DNA of 17,577 nt from JBEHYA01 sp048498415 (GCA_048498415.1 JBEHYA010000038.1:1-17577); one strand, 5' to 3'; counted from the stretch's first letter, positions 1-8,762 are shown. Notes: a model not told the origin generated them from the letters alone. Program-made: numbers and translations.

Positions 1-762
1 CAAAGCGTGGGCCGCGATGTGGATCGACATCAACCGCGCCACATTGCTGGAAAAGCACGTCACGATAATCCGGTTTTTATAGCGGCCAAACAGCTTCATA
101 AAGCTTTGCGCCACTTCGCTCTCCGAGCGCGAATGGCCGGGCACCAACGCGTTGGTGCTATCGCACACCATTGCCATCACGCCGCTCATGCCAAGACGCT
201 TTAGCGCCGCTTCATCTGTTTTTGCGCCCACGACCGGGCCAGGGTCAAGCTTCCAGTCCCCGGTATGCAGCACCGTGCCGTGTTTGGTTTTAATCGTGAC
301 GCAGTTGGATTCCGGAATGGAATGGGTGATAGAAAGAAACTGGCACTCAAACGGCCCGAGGCTGATCTTGCCCGATAGCGGCACTTCAATAATCCGCACC
401 TGCCGGGCCAAATCACGTTCTTCCAGCTTGGCGCGCAGCAGCGCGGCGGTAAAGGGCGTTGCGTAAACAGGGCATTTCAGCTGCGGCCACAGATATTCAA
501 TGGCGCCCAAATGATCTTCATGGCCGTGGGTGAGCACGAGGCCCACTAAATCATCCGCACGTTCCGCAATGAAGGTGGGATCGGGCATGATCACGTCCAC
601 GCCCGGCATCGTATCGTCGGCAAAGGTCACGCCTAAATCAACCATCAGCCATTTGCCCGCGGTGCCATACAGCGACAAATTCATGCCGATCTCGCCAGCG
701 CCGCCAAGGGGCAGGAAATAAAGGCCGTCATCGCCCGGCTTATAGGGATCCGTTTTTGCCAT
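1..762 (-). CDS. rnj: Ribonuclease J, N-terminal part (3' end beyond window edge)
   Basis: N-terminal 254 residues of a metallo-beta-lactamase-fold ribonuclease of the RNase J family, which combines endonuclease and 5'-3' exonuclease activity in RNA processing and decay in the cytoplasm. The frame is open from the ATG at 762 to base 1, so the gene is partial only because the window ends; the family is usually about 550 residues. Visible motifs are the GGAGEIGMN stretch (20-28), the metal-binding HGHEDH (79-84), THSIPE with H147, HTGDWK with D169, and DSTN (201-204). The beta-CASP and C-terminal domains start in or lie beyond the visible part. The start codon follows the coaX stop after one base, so it is probably co-transcribed and translationally coupled. 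RNase J next to coaX is a known arrangement in alphaproteobacteria. Identification is firm. Confidence 0.95.
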   Translation of the reverse strand, partial: MAKTDPYKPGDDGLYFLPLGGAGEIGMNLSLYGTAGKWLMVDLGVTFADDTMPGVDVIMPDPTFIAERADDLVGLVLTHGHEDHLGAIEYLWPQLKCPVYATPFTAALLRAKLEERDLARQVRIIEVPLSGKISLGPFECQFLSITHSIPESNCVTIKTKHGTVLHTGDWKLDPGPVVGAKTDEAALKRLGMSGVMAMVCDSTNALVPGHSRSESEVAQSFMKLFGRYKNRIIVTCFSSNVARLMSIHIAAHAL

Positions 763-763
763 T

Positions 764-1537
764 TTACTTTTTCTTTGTCTGCTCGAAGATCAGGCGAAGG
801 CCGGTGAGCGTGAGTTCGCCATCCACTTTATCAATCGCCTTCACGCCCGGATGAAACAGCGGCGACAGGCCGCCGGTCGCAATCACCTTCATGGGTTTGC
901 CGAACTCGGTTTTCATGCGGCTCACAATGCCTTCAATCAATCCCACATAACCCCAATACACGCCCGCCTGCATGGCTTCGATGGTGTTGGTGCCAATCAC
1001 CTTCTCCGGCCGCGCCACGTTCACGCTTGGCAGCTTGGCCGCCGCCATATGCAGCGCCTGCAACGACAGATTAATCCCCGGCGCAATCACGCCGCCCATG
1101 TAATCGCCTGCTTCATTGAGCACGCCAAACGTAGTGGCCGTGCCGAAATCGATGATAATCAGGGGCGATCCATATAAATGCTTGGCCGCCACGGCATCGG
1201 CCAGACGGTCGGCGCCGACTTCATGCGGGCGGGAGAGCAGGACTTTGAGGCCCAGCTCCACCTGCCCATAGGCAACGATCATCGGCTCGCACGCAAACAT
1301 ATCGCGGCACAGGGTCTTCAGCGTGAAGTCAATATTCGGCACTACGCTGGAGATAATGATGTCTTTGATATCGGCCGTTTTCAAACCCGCCGATGCCAGC
1401 CAGTGCGAGAGCAGCACGGTGTATTCATCGCGCGTCTTTTCGGTGTCGCTCGCGGCGCGCCAGGCGCCTTTCAGCGTGGCGCCGTCGAATACGGCAAAAA
1501 CGATATTGGTATTTCCGGCATCAATGGCTAATAACAT
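764..1537 (-). CDS. coaX: Type III pantothenate kinase
   Basis: Phosphorylates pantothenate with ATP, the first committed step of coenzyme A synthesis in the cytosol. The 257-residue length matches the CoaX family. Motifs of the ASKHA-type fold are visible: DAGNTN (6-11) for phosphate binding, GADR (108-111), and IIDFGTATT (128-136) with the catalytic-type Asp130, followed by GGVIAPGI. The reading frame could extend upstream to an ATG at 1573, but that adds 12 residues inside birA with no family counterpart. The ATG at 1537 gives the canonical hydrophobic start MLLAIDAGN and lies one base after the birA stop, so I chose it. The stop is one base before the rnj ATG. Regulation is presumably that of the whole string, because no internal promoter room is visible. 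Confidence 0.96.
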   Translation of the reverse strand: MLLAIDAGNTNIVFAVFDGATLKGAWRAASDTEKTRDEYTVLLSHWLASAGLKTADIKDIIISSVVPNIDFTLKTLCRDMFACEPMIVAYGQVELGLKVLLSRPHEVGADRLADAVAAKHLYGSPLIIIDFGTATTFGVLNEAGDYMGGVIAPGINLSLQALHMAAAKLPSVNVARPEKVIGTNTIEAMQAGVYWGYVGLIEGIVSRMKTEFGKPMKVIATGGLSPLFHPGVKAIDKVDGELTLTGLRLIFEQTKKK

Positions 1538-1538
1538 G

Positions 1539-2279
1539 CTAGAAATATACGTCGCCCGCACCCACGCGCACAAGTTCGCCTTGCGCTGTGGTTACTAATA
1601 AAGCGCCGTCTTCCGCGGCAATATCGGTAAAAATGCCGGAAATCTGCCCGTTTTGCTGGCGCACGTTAATGGGCTGGCCAATCCCCTTCGCCACATTCAG
1701 CCACGCATCGCGGATGGGCGCAAAGCCATGTTTGAGCCACGCCTGATAAAACGCATCGAAGGTTTTCAGCACATCAGGGAGCAGGTTTTCGGGTTCCAGA
1801 TTATCCACCCCCTCTAACGTCAGGCTGGTAGAGGGATACAACGTATCGGTGGGATGGCTGAGGCAGTTAATGCCAAACCCGATCACCAGCGCATCTTCGC
1901 CGTTTATGTCGCTGCGCTTTTCCAGAAGAATGCCGGAGATTTTTTTATCTTCCACCAGCACGTCGTTGGGCCATTTCAACTGCACGTTTTTGGTGGGCAA
2001 TAATTTACGCACGGCGCCATGCACCGCCAGCGCAATCACAAAGCTTAGTTGCGGCCATATCAACGCGCTGCAGGGCGGTTTTAAAATCATGCTGGCATAA
2101 AGGTTGCCGGGGCGGGAAACCCACACGCGCTCCATCCGGCCCCGGCCCCCGGTCTGCTCGAGGGCGCTCACCACCGTGCCATTGGTATCCGCGCTTTGCT
2201 TTAGCAATCGCGCGGCTTCATCCATGGTGCTGCCAATCGTGACAAACCCCACATGGCGATAGCCGGCGGGCAGTTGCAT
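1539..2279 (-). CDS. birA: Biotin--[acetyl-CoA-carboxylase] ligase, monofunctional
   Basis: Activates biotin to biotinyl-AMP and attaches it to the carrier lysine of carboxylases such as acetyl-CoA carboxylase. At 246 residues it holds the catalytic domain and the small C-terminal SH3-like domain. It lacks the N-terminal helix-turn-helix of E. coli BirA, so it should not be a DNA-binding repressor. The biotinyl-AMP loop reads QTGGRGRMERVW (42-53), KWPNDV lies at 102-107, and the substrate-contacting region KKISGILLE at 112-120. In the loop, the family's usual Gly after GRGRx is replaced by Glu50. It begins 3 nt after the nuoN stop and ends one base before coaX. Biotin ligase downstream of nuoN is common in alphaproteobacteria. 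Function is confident; the effect of the loop substitution is unknown. Confidence 0.94.
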   Translation of the reverse strand: MQLPAGYRHVGFVTIGSTMDEAARLLKQSADTNGTVVSALEQTGGRGRMERVWVSRPGNLYASMILKPPCSALIWPQLSFVIALAVHGAVRKLLPTKNVQLKWPNDVLVEDKKISGILLEKRSDINGEDALVIGFGINCLSHPTDTLYPSTSLTLEGVDNLEPENLLPDVLKTFDAFYQAWLKHGFAPIRDAWLNVAKGIGQPINVRQQNGQISGIFTDIAAEDGALLVTTAQGELVRVGAGDVYF

Positions 2280-2282
2280 TAT

Positions 2283-3758
2283 TTACGTCCAGTTCAGGGA
2301 ATGCGCGGCGCGGCTGGCCAGCTGCGTGCCCCATTCGGGCATCACGATGAAGCCGAGCAGGAAAATGGTTGTGGCCGCCAGCACCAGCCCCGTGGCCCAG
2401 CCGGGAACGGGATCAAACCGCGTTTCCAACTTATCAAAATACATGACCTTGATGATGCGAAGGTAATAGAACGCACCCACCACGCTGAGCGCCACGCCCA
2501 CCACCGCCAGCCACGCAAAGCCGGCCTGCACAGCCGCCGTGAACACATAGAGCTTACCAAAGAAGCCCGCTAACGGTGGAATGCCGATCATGGAGAACAT
2601 GACCAGCGACATAATGGCTGCCAGCACGGGCCGTACTTTAGAAAAGCCGGCTAAGTCACTGATTTGTTCCACTTCCTGCCCGTTATGGCGAATGGAAAGG
2701 AGGATCGCAAAGCCCGCCACCGTCATGGGCAGGTAGATCATCAGATAACCGATGGTCGCCGCAATGCCGGCCTCACCGCCTGCCACCAGACCCACCAGCG
2801 CGTAGCCCACATGGCCGATGGAGCTATAGGCCATCAGTCGTTTCAAACTGCTTTGCGCCATCGCGGCGAATGCGCCCCATGCCATCGACATGATGGAAAG
2901 CAGAATGAGAATTTGTTGGGCCTGATGGTGCATGGAAACAAACGGCACCGCGATCAGCTTGATGAACAGGCCCAGGCCCGCCAGCTTGCCGGCGCTGGCA
3001 AAATACGCGGTGATCGGCGTGGGCGCGCCTTCATACACATCCGGCGTCCACATATGAAATGGCGCGGCGGAAATTTTGAAGGCAAAGGCCGAGAGAATGA
3101 ACACAAAGCCCAGCACCGCTTCCACCGGCGGCTTACCCGCTGAAAGCGCATGCGCGATATTGGCGAAGTTCACCGAACCCGTGGTGCCGTAAATCATGGA
3201 AATGCCATACAGCAGCAGACCGGAAGCCAGTGCGCCCAGCACGAAATACTTCAGGCCGGCTTCGTTGGAACGCGTATCGTCGCGGCGGATGGAGGCCAGC
3301 ACATATAGCGTCAGGCTCTGCAATTCCAGCGACAGATACAGCGATAACAGGCTTTGCGCCGAGACCATCAGCATCATGCCAAGCGTGGCGAAAATGATCA
3401 GCACGGGGTATTCCGCGCGGGAGTCCGCCCGGCGCAGCATATTGTGGCTGAGCATCGTAGCGGCTAATGCTGCCACCAGAATTAACGCTTTGAGGAAATA
3501 GCTGAACGCATCCACACTTACATGCGGGCTGAAATATTTGGCAAACGCATCGTGCGTGGCGCTATCGGCCACCGGCAGCGCTGCGCCGCCATCCAGATAC
3601 ACCGTGAACACCAGCGCCAGAATAAAGCTGAGGCCCGCCGCCACATTGATTTTGCGCGCCGCCTTGTCGCCCATGATGGCGGCAGCAATCAGCAGGAACA
3701 TGCCGACAAACGCCAGCAAAAGTTCCGGGGCAAGGTTGATAAGGGCCGAATAATCCAT
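2283..3758 (-). CDS. nuoN: NADH-quinone oxidoreductase subunit N
   Basis: Antiporter-like proton-pumping subunit of the complex I membrane arm, 491 residues and about 14 transmembrane helices by hydrophobicity. Visible family features are the Glu of the TM5 region (E145 in LSLELQSLT), the lysine K170 in GLKYFVLGA, the broken-helix lysine K228 in AFKISAAPFH, and the WTPDVYEGAPTPITAY segment from residue 237. These residues form the charged central axis that transmits redox energy to proton translocation. The ATG at 3758 lies one base after the nuoM stop. The C-terminus ends normally, so the gene appears intact. It is the last nuo gene, and transcription evidently continues into birA because only 3 nt separate them. 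Identification is unambiguous. Confidence 0.97.
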   Translation of the reverse strand: MDYSALINLAPELLLAFVGMFLLIAAAIMGDKAARKINVAAGLSFILALVFTVYLDGGAALPVADSATHDAFAKYFSPHVSVDAFSYFLKALILVAALAATMLSHNMLRRADSRAEYPVLIIFATLGMMLMVSAQSLLSLYLSLELQSLTLYVLASIRRDDTRSNEAGLKYFVLGALASGLLLYGISMIYGTTGSVNFANIAHALSAGKPPVEAVLGFVFILSAFAFKISAAPFHMWTPDVYEGAPTPITAYFASAGKLAGLGLFIKLIAVPFVSMHHQAQQILILLSIMSMAWGAFAAMAQSSLKRLMAYSSIGHVGYALVGLVAGGEAGIAATIGYLMIYLPMTVAGFAILLSIRHNGQEVEQISDLAGFSKVRPVLAAIMSLVMFSMIGIPPLAGFFGKLYVFTAAVQAGFAWLAVVGVALSVVGAFYYLRIIKVMYFDKLETRFDPVPGWATGLVLAATTIFLLGFIVMPEWGTQLASRAAHSLNWT

Positions 3759-3759
3759 G

Positions 3760-5271
3760 TTACTTGCCTACCTTTTTAGGCACCGGCAGCGGCGACGCCG
3801 TATGCGTGATCGCTTCCATAATGTGGTTGGTGGTCGGCGTGACGTAGCTCTTGAACACATTCGGCTGCACGCCCATCCAGATGGTGAAAACGGCAAGCGG
3901 CAGCAGCGCGGCATATTCGTTCCACGCCAGATCCTTCATCGCCATTACATCCGGCTTGGTCAGCGGGCCGTAGAACACGCGGCGATAGAGCCATAGCATG
4001 TACGCCGCGCCCAGAATAACACCAAGGCCGGCGACCGCCGCCATCCACGTACTGGCAAGAAACGCGCCCTGCATGGCCAAAAACTCACCCACGAAGCCGC
4101 TGGTGCCCGGCAGGCCCACCGAGCCCATGGTAAACAGCATCGCAAACAGCGCAAAGTGCGGCATGTTGTTTACAATGCCGCCATAGCGCGCGATTTCACG
4201 CGTGTGCAGCCGGTCGTAGACCACGCCCACACACAGGAACAAAGCGGATGACACAAGCGTGTGCGAGAGCATCACCATCACGCTGCCTTCCATGCCCTGG
4301 GAAGTGAAGCTGAACGCGCCCATGGTCACAAAGCCCATATGCGCCACGGAAGAATACGCAATCAGCTTCTTCATATCGGTCTGCACCAGCGCGACCAGCG
4401 AGGTGTAGACAATGGCAATGCCGCTAAGGATGAACATCAGCGTCATAAAGTCATGGCTGACATCGGGAAGCATCTGAATGCTGATGCGGATAAAGCCGTA
4501 ACCGCCCATCTTCAACAGAATACCGGCCAGAATGACGGAGCCCGTGGTAGGTGCTTCAACGTGGGCGTAGGGAAGCCACGTATGCACCGGCCACATGGGG
4601 GTTTTGACAGCGAAGGATGCCAGGAACGCCAGCCACAGCCAGACCTGCCATTCCTTGGGGAAATCGGCGCCGAACATCTTCACCATGTCGGTTGTGCCCA
4701 TATGCACCGCCATGGCGATAATGGCGACCAGCATGAGCACGGAGCCCAGCAGCGTATACAGGAAGAATTTGTACGAGGCATGCACGCGCCCCGCCCCGCC
4801 CCACACGCCAATCAGCAGGAACATCGGCAGCAGCACGCCTTCAAAGAACACGTAGAACAGCACGAAATCGAGCGCGGTGAACATGCCGATCATCATGGTT
4901 TCCAAAACCATCATGAGGATCATGAATTCCCGCACGCGCGTCGTGATGCTGTTCCATGCCGCAATCAAACAGATGGGCACCAGGAAGGCGCTGGCCACCA
5001 CGAACCAGATGGAAAGCCCATCCACGCCTTTCTTATAAAGAATTTCCACGCCGCTGACGGTGAGCCATTTCACCTGCTCCACCATCTGCATGTCGTGAAT
5101 GGCGGGGTTAAAGCCGGCCAGCATCACTAAACTTAATGCAAACGTGGCAAGGCTGGTCACCAGCGCCGTCATGCGCGCCGCGCCAGAGGGCAACAGCAGC
5201 ATCAGCACCACGCCGGCAATCGGCAGGAAGGTCAGAACCGAGAGAATGGGGTAAGATGAGGTATCAAACAT
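3760..5271 (-). CDS. nuoM: NADH-quinone oxidoreductase subunit M
   Basis: Antiporter-like subunit ND4/NuoM of the membrane arm, 503 residues and about 14 transmembrane helices. Key charged residues are present: E144 in FYVFFEGVLLPMF, K223 in FAVKTPMWPVHTWLP, and K254 in ILLKMGGYG. The conserved segment WLPYAHVEAPTTGSVILAG (232-250) and the YSSVAHMG stretch fit the family exactly. The start at 5271 gives MFDTSSYPIL and follows the nuoL stop after one base. The C-terminal tail is short and basic (PVPKKVGK). No truncation, frameshift or missing ligand is seen. It sits between nuoL and nuoN, the standard order, and works with them as three parallel proton channels. Confidence 0.97.
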   Translation of the reverse strand: MFDTSSYPILSVLTFLPIAGVVLMLLLPSGAARMTALVTSLATFALSLVMLAGFNPAIHDMQMVEQVKWLTVSGVEILYKKGVDGLSIWFVVASAFLVPICLIAAWNSITTRVREFMILMMVLETMMIGMFTALDFVLFYVFFEGVLLPMFLLIGVWGGAGRVHASYKFFLYTLLGSVLMLVAIIAMAVHMGTTDMVKMFGADFPKEWQVWLWLAFLASFAVKTPMWPVHTWLPYAHVEAPTTGSVILAGILLKMGGYGFIRISIQMLPDVSHDFMTLMFILSGIAIVYTSLVALVQTDMKKLIAYSSVAHMGFVTMGAFSFTSQGMEGSVMVMLSHTLVSSALFLCVGVVYDRLHTREIARYGGIVNNMPHFALFAMLFTMGSVGLPGTSGFVGEFLAMQGAFLASTWMAAVAGLGVILGAAYMLWLYRRVFYGPLTKPDVMAMKDLAWNEYAALLPLAVFTIWMGVQPNVFKSYVTPTTNHIMEAITHTASPLPVPKKVGK

Positions 5272-5272
5272 G

Positions 5273-7219
5273 TCAGCGCCCCATCCAGACCAAAAGAACC
5301 ACCACGCCGATCACCACGGCGAAGGCGTAATGATAAATATAGCCCGTCTGCAGCCGGCTGACCTGCCCCGCAAACGCCTTGGAGACGAACGAGAGACCAT
5401 CCGGCCCTAAGCCATCAATCGTCTTGTTATCGCCCCACTGATACAGCAGCGCACCCAGCTTCTTCGCGCCTTTGACGAAAATGAAATCGTAAATCTCGTC
5501 GAAGTAGTATTTGCGATAGACCATCTGGTAAAGGCCGCCCAGCGCGCGGGAGATTTTATCCGGCAAATCCTTCCACACGGCGTAGAACAGGAAGGCAAAC
5601 GCAATGCCGCTCATGGCCGCCACCAGCGGCACGAACTTAACCCATTCCGCCACTTCTTCGGCGTGTTCCATGGCGGGGTGAACGTCGCTGCGCACCAGAA
5701 TGGCGCTGCGCCAGAACTCTTCGATCGCATGCGGGCCGACAAACAGATCGGCAAATGCCACGCCGGCAATCAGTGAACCCAGCGCCAGCACAAATAACGG
5801 CGCCAGCATCACCGGCGGGGATTCATGCGCGTGATCAAGGGCATGATGATCACCATGGAAATGCCCGTGGAAGGTCATGATGATCAGGCGCCATGAATAG
5901 AACGCCGTCATGAACGCGGCGATCACGCCCAGCCAGTAATCCAGATGGCCTTCCCAGGTGCCGGCGGCATAGGAAGCTTCCAGAATGATGTCCTTGGAAT
6001 AGAACCCGGCCAGACCAAATACGCCCGGAATGCCAATGCCGGCCAGCGCCAGCGAACCAATCCACATCAAGGTATACGTGATGGGGATCTTCTTCCACAC
6101 GCCGCCCATTTTGCGCATATCCTGCTCGCCCGATAATGCGTGAATGACGGAACCTGCCCCTAAGAACAGCAGCGCTTTGAAGAACGCATGGGTCATCAGA
6201 TGGAAAATGGAAGCTTCGTAGGCCGAATTGCCCGCCGCAAAGAACATGTAGCCCAGCTGGCTCATGGTTGAATACGCAATCACGCGCTTGATATCGAACT
6301 GGGTGAGGCCAATCGTGGCGGCGATAATCGCCGTGACGGCGCCCAGAATGGAAACAACCGCCAGCGCATCCGGCGCGTATTCGAACAACGGTGACAGGCG
6401 CGCGACCATGAACACGCCCGCAGTCACCATGGTGGCGGCATGAATAAGGGCGGAGACCGGCGTGGGGCCTTCCATGGCATCGGGGAGCCATGTATGCAGG
6501 AACAGCTGCGCCGATTTACCCATGGCGCCTACAAACAAAAGCAGCGCCACGGTATCCAGCGCCTTCAGGTGCATACCCAGAAATTCAATGGTTTTATCCG
6601 TGAACTGCGGCGCCTGCTGGAAGATGGGCGCGAATTCAATCGAGCCAAACAGGAAGAAACAGCCGAAAATACCCAGCACAAAGCCAAAATCGCCCACGCG
6701 GTTCACCAGGAACGCTTTGATGGAAGCGTTATTCGCGCTGTCTTTTTCAAACCAGAAGTTGATGAGAAGATACGAAGCCAGGCCCACGCCTTCCCAGCCG
6801 AAGAACATCTGGGCAAGGTTATCACCCGTGACCAGCGCCAGCATGAAGAAGGTGAACAGGCTGAGGTAAGCCATGAAGCGCGGAATGCACTTGTCGTGGC
6901 TCATATAGCCGACCGAATAAATATGCACACAGGTGGAGACAACCGAGACCACCGCGACCATCACGGCGGTGAGCGTATCCCACTTCACCTTCCAGGCGGC
7001 GTGCATCTTGCCGCTATCCAGCCATTCGGCGATCACATAGGTGGAGGCATGGCCCAGAATAGCGACTTCGTGGAACTGAATAACCGCCATTACCGCCAGC
7101 GCCAGCATCAGGCCGCAGGTGACCAGCTGCGAAGCGCGGTCGCCGATGCGGCGGCCAAACAGGCCGGCGATCAGGGCGCCCAGCAGTGGCGCGAATAAGG
7201 CAACAACACTTAAAGGCAT
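5273..7219 (-). CDS. nuoL: NADH-quinone oxidoreductase subunit L
   Basis: Distal antiporter-like subunit ND5/NuoL, 648 residues. It has 14 core helices plus the long C-terminal amphipathic helix and anchor that run along the membrane arm. Central charges are visible as E143 in GWEGVGLASY and K235 in MGKSAQLFLH, followed by TWLPDAMEGPTPVSALIHA, the diagnostic ND5 segment. A His-rich hydrophilic loop (about 447-466) with 7 His in 16 residues precedes an HESPPVM segment; such loops are familiar in alphaproteobacterial NuoL. The ATG at 7219 lies 3 nt after the nuoK stop. A purine-rich GAGGGG just upstream, inside the nuoK end, can serve as ribosome binding site. The gene appears intact. Confidence 0.97.
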   Translation of the reverse strand: MPLSVVALFAPLLGALIAGLFGRRIGDRASQLVTCGLMLALAVMAVIQFHEVAILGHASTYVIAEWLDSGKMHAAWKVKWDTLTAVMVAVVSVVSTCVHIYSVGYMSHDKCIPRFMAYLSLFTFFMLALVTGDNLAQMFFGWEGVGLASYLLINFWFEKDSANNASIKAFLVNRVGDFGFVLGIFGCFFLFGSIEFAPIFQQAPQFTDKTIEFLGMHLKALDTVALLLFVGAMGKSAQLFLHTWLPDAMEGPTPVSALIHAATMVTAGVFMVARLSPLFEYAPDALAVVSILGAVTAIIAATIGLTQFDIKRVIAYSTMSQLGYMFFAAGNSAYEASIFHLMTHAFFKALLFLGAGSVIHALSGEQDMRKMGGVWKKIPITYTLMWIGSLALAGIGIPGVFGLAGFYSKDIILEASYAAGTWEGHLDYWLGVIAAFMTAFYSWRLIIMTFHGHFHGDHHALDHAHESPPVMLAPLFVLALGSLIAGVAFADLFVGPHAIEEFWRSAILVRSDVHPAMEHAEEVAEWVKFVPLVAAMSGIAFAFLFYAVWKDLPDKISRALGGLYQMVYRKYYFDEIYDFIFVKGAKKLGALLYQWGDNKTIDGLGPDGLSFVSKAFAGQVSRLQTGYIYHYAFAVVIGVVVLLVWMGR

Positions 7220-7222
7220 CCC

Positions 7223-7534
7223 TTAGCCCCTCATCTGATTAATATCGTCAACCGCGATGGTTTTGCGGTTACGGAAGTAGATGACCAGAATAGCCAAACC
7301 AATCGCCGCTTCTGCCGCCGCCACCGTGAGCACGAACAGCGTGAAAACTTGCCCCGTCAGGTCATGCAGCTTGGCCGAGAACGCAACGAAGTTGATGTTC
7401 ACGGCCAGCAAAATCAGTTCGATAGACATCAGAATGATGATCACGTTCTTGCGGTTTAAAAACAGCCCAAGAATACCAATCGAAAATAGAATGGCGGCGA
7501 CGGCCAGGTAATGGTTGATGCCGATATCCATCAT
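7223..7534 (-). CDS. nuoK: NADH-quinone oxidoreductase subunit K
   Basis: Small membrane subunit ND4L/NuoK with three transmembrane helices and 103 residues, the usual family size. The two functionally important membrane glutamates are present: E39 in LMSIELILLAVN and E75 in VAAAEAAIGLA. They lie one helix turn apart from their expected neighbours and form part of the proton path beside NuoJ and NuoA. The start ATG overlaps the nuoJ stop by 4 nt (ATGA type), which suggests translational coupling. A second ATG follows immediately, so the true N-terminus could be one residue shorter. The C-terminus ends in a short hydrophilic tail. Identification is firm. Confidence 0.96.
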   Translation of the reverse strand: MMDIGINHYLAVAAILFSIGILGLFLNRKNVIIILMSIELILLAVNINFVAFSAKLHDLTGQVFTLFVLTVAAAEAAIGLAILVIYFRNRKTIAVDDINQMRG

Positions 7535-8286
7535 ATGCCGGTCCCCTTCTCTACCTTGCGCACTTCAACCACGTCTTTACGTGCGCGGGTGATCTGGGCG
7601 TTCAAATCCTGCCGGCGGGTATCGGTGCGGTGGCGCAGCGTTAATGTGATCGCGCCGATCATGGCGACCAGCAGCACCAGGCCGGAAAGCTGGAAGGGAT
7701 AGATAAAGTCGGTATACAGCACGGCACCCAGCGCATGCGCATTGGATGGCGCGGGCTTGTCCTTGTAGGTTTCCGGTGCGGCGGAAATGACTGTTTTAAT
7801 CGCTTTGGGGTTTGATTTATCGAAAATCTCACCCTTCGCGTTTTCATTCGCGAGGCTCGCCTTGAATTCATGCGTGCCGTCGTTGCGGATGATTTCATAC
7901 CGCGCGGTGCTGGGGCTGGCGACATGGGCGGCAGCTTCCGGCAGGCTCTGCCAGTTCCATGCCGTCATTACCAGCTGTGCAATCAGCACGGCGCCGACCA
8001 GCAAACCAATCAGCATGGTAGGTTTATTGCTGCGATGCAGGTCTTTGAAATTGATATCCAGCATCATCACCACGAACAGGAATAGTACGGCGACCGCGCC
8101 CACATAGACGATGATGAGAATGAAGGCCGCGAATTCGGCGCCGAGCAGCAAAAACAAACCGGCTGCGTTAAAGAACGCCAGAATAAGCCACAGCACCGAA
8201 TGCACCGGGTTTTTAGACGTGATCACCATGAGTGCCGATATAATCAGCACCGCGGCGAACATATAGAACATCAGCGTCGTGATCAT
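7531..8286 (-). CDS. nuoJ: NADH-quinone oxidoreductase subunit J with enlarged TM4-TM5 loop
   Basis: Membrane subunit ND6/NuoJ, 251 residues and five predicted transmembrane helices. The conserved TM3 stretch (49-78, GAEFAAFILIIVYVGAVAV onward), which carries the pi-bulge involved in coupling, is intact. TM5 is also typical (FQLSGLVLLVAMIGAITLT). The charged tail after residue 218 resembles alphaproteobacterial relatives. The odd part lies between TM4 (ending near 110) and TM5 (from about 190). This loop is about 75 residues, hydrophilic and mixed-charge, whereas the E. coli protein is only about 184 residues in total and alphaproteobacterial relatives are about 200. If family topology holds (N-terminus outside, C-terminus inside), the loop is periplasmic. 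It overlaps nuoI and nuoK by 4 nt each. Confidence 0.95.
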   Translation of the reverse strand: MITTLMFYMFAAVLIISALMVITSKNPVHSVLWLILAFFNAAGLFLLLGAEFAAFILIIVYVGAVAVLFLFVVMMLDINFKDLHRSNKPTMLIGLLVGAVLIAQLVMTAWNWQSLPEAAAHVASPSTARYEIIRNDGTHEFKASLANENAKGEIFDKSNPKAIKTVISAAPETYKDKPAPSNAHALGAVLYTDFIYPFQLSGLVLLVAMIGAITLTLRHRTDTRRQDLNAQITRARKDVVEVRKVEKGTGI

Positions 8287-8762
8287 CTGTACTTCGCCTC
8301 ACGCGCTAAATTGGCGGCAATCTCGGCTTCCCAGCGGTCGCCATTGGCCAGCAGTTTTTCTTTGTTATACAAAAGCTCTTCATGCGTCTGGGTCGCGAAT
8401 TCGAAATTCGGGCCTTCCACAATCGCATCCACCGGGCAGGCTTCCTGACATAACCCGCAATAAATGCACTTGGTCATGTCGATATCGTAGCGCGTGGTGC
8501 GGCGGCTGCCGTCGTCGCGAGCTTCGGCTTCAATCGTAATGGCTTGGGCTGGGCAAATCGCTTCACACAGCTTGCACGCAATGCAGCGTTCTTCCCCGTT
8601 GGGATAGCGGCGTAAGGCATGCTCCCCGCGGAAGCGCGAGCTGATGGGGCCCTTCTCGAACGGGTAATTAATCGTCACGCGGCGGCGGAACATGTAGCTG
8701 AGCGTCAGCGCCATGCCCTTGATGATATCCCACAGAATGAAACGTCTTGCGGCACTGAACAT
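8283..8762 (-). CDS. nuoI: NADH-quinone oxidoreductase subunit I (2x[4Fe-4S])
   Basis: TYKY/NuoI subunit of the connecting arm, 159 residues. It carries the two [4Fe-4S] clusters N6a and N6b that pass electrons toward NuoB. Both ferredoxin-type motifs are complete: C60, C63, C66 and C70 in CIACKLCEAICP, and C99, C102, C105 and C109 in CIYCGLCQEACP. The N-terminal amphipathic helix (ILWDIIKGMALTLSYMF), which lies on the membrane surface, is present. The start ATG directly abuts the nuoH stop (TAAATG, no gap), and the stop overlaps nuoJ by 4 nt. Length and motifs match alphaproteobacterial and mitochondrial relatives. Confidence 0.97.
   Translation of the reverse strand: MFSAARRFILWDIIKGMALTLSYMFRRRVTINYPFEKGPISSRFRGEHALRRYPNGEERCIACKLCEAICPAQAITIEAEARDDGSRRTTRYDIDMTKCIYCGLCQEACPVDAIVEGPNFEFATQTHEELLYNKEKLLANGDRWEAEIAANLAREAKYR

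Noticed and set aside
1538..1573. Upstream ATG extension of coaX
   Set aside because: It adds 12 residues within birA that have no counterpart in CoaX, and the ATG at 1537 gives the canonical N-terminus one base after the birA stop.
4261..5130. A 289-codon plus-strand open frame opposite nuoM
   Set aside because: The translation is dominated by His, Gln and Arg, the mirror of hydrophobic codons in nuoM. No domain, and the minus strand is certain.
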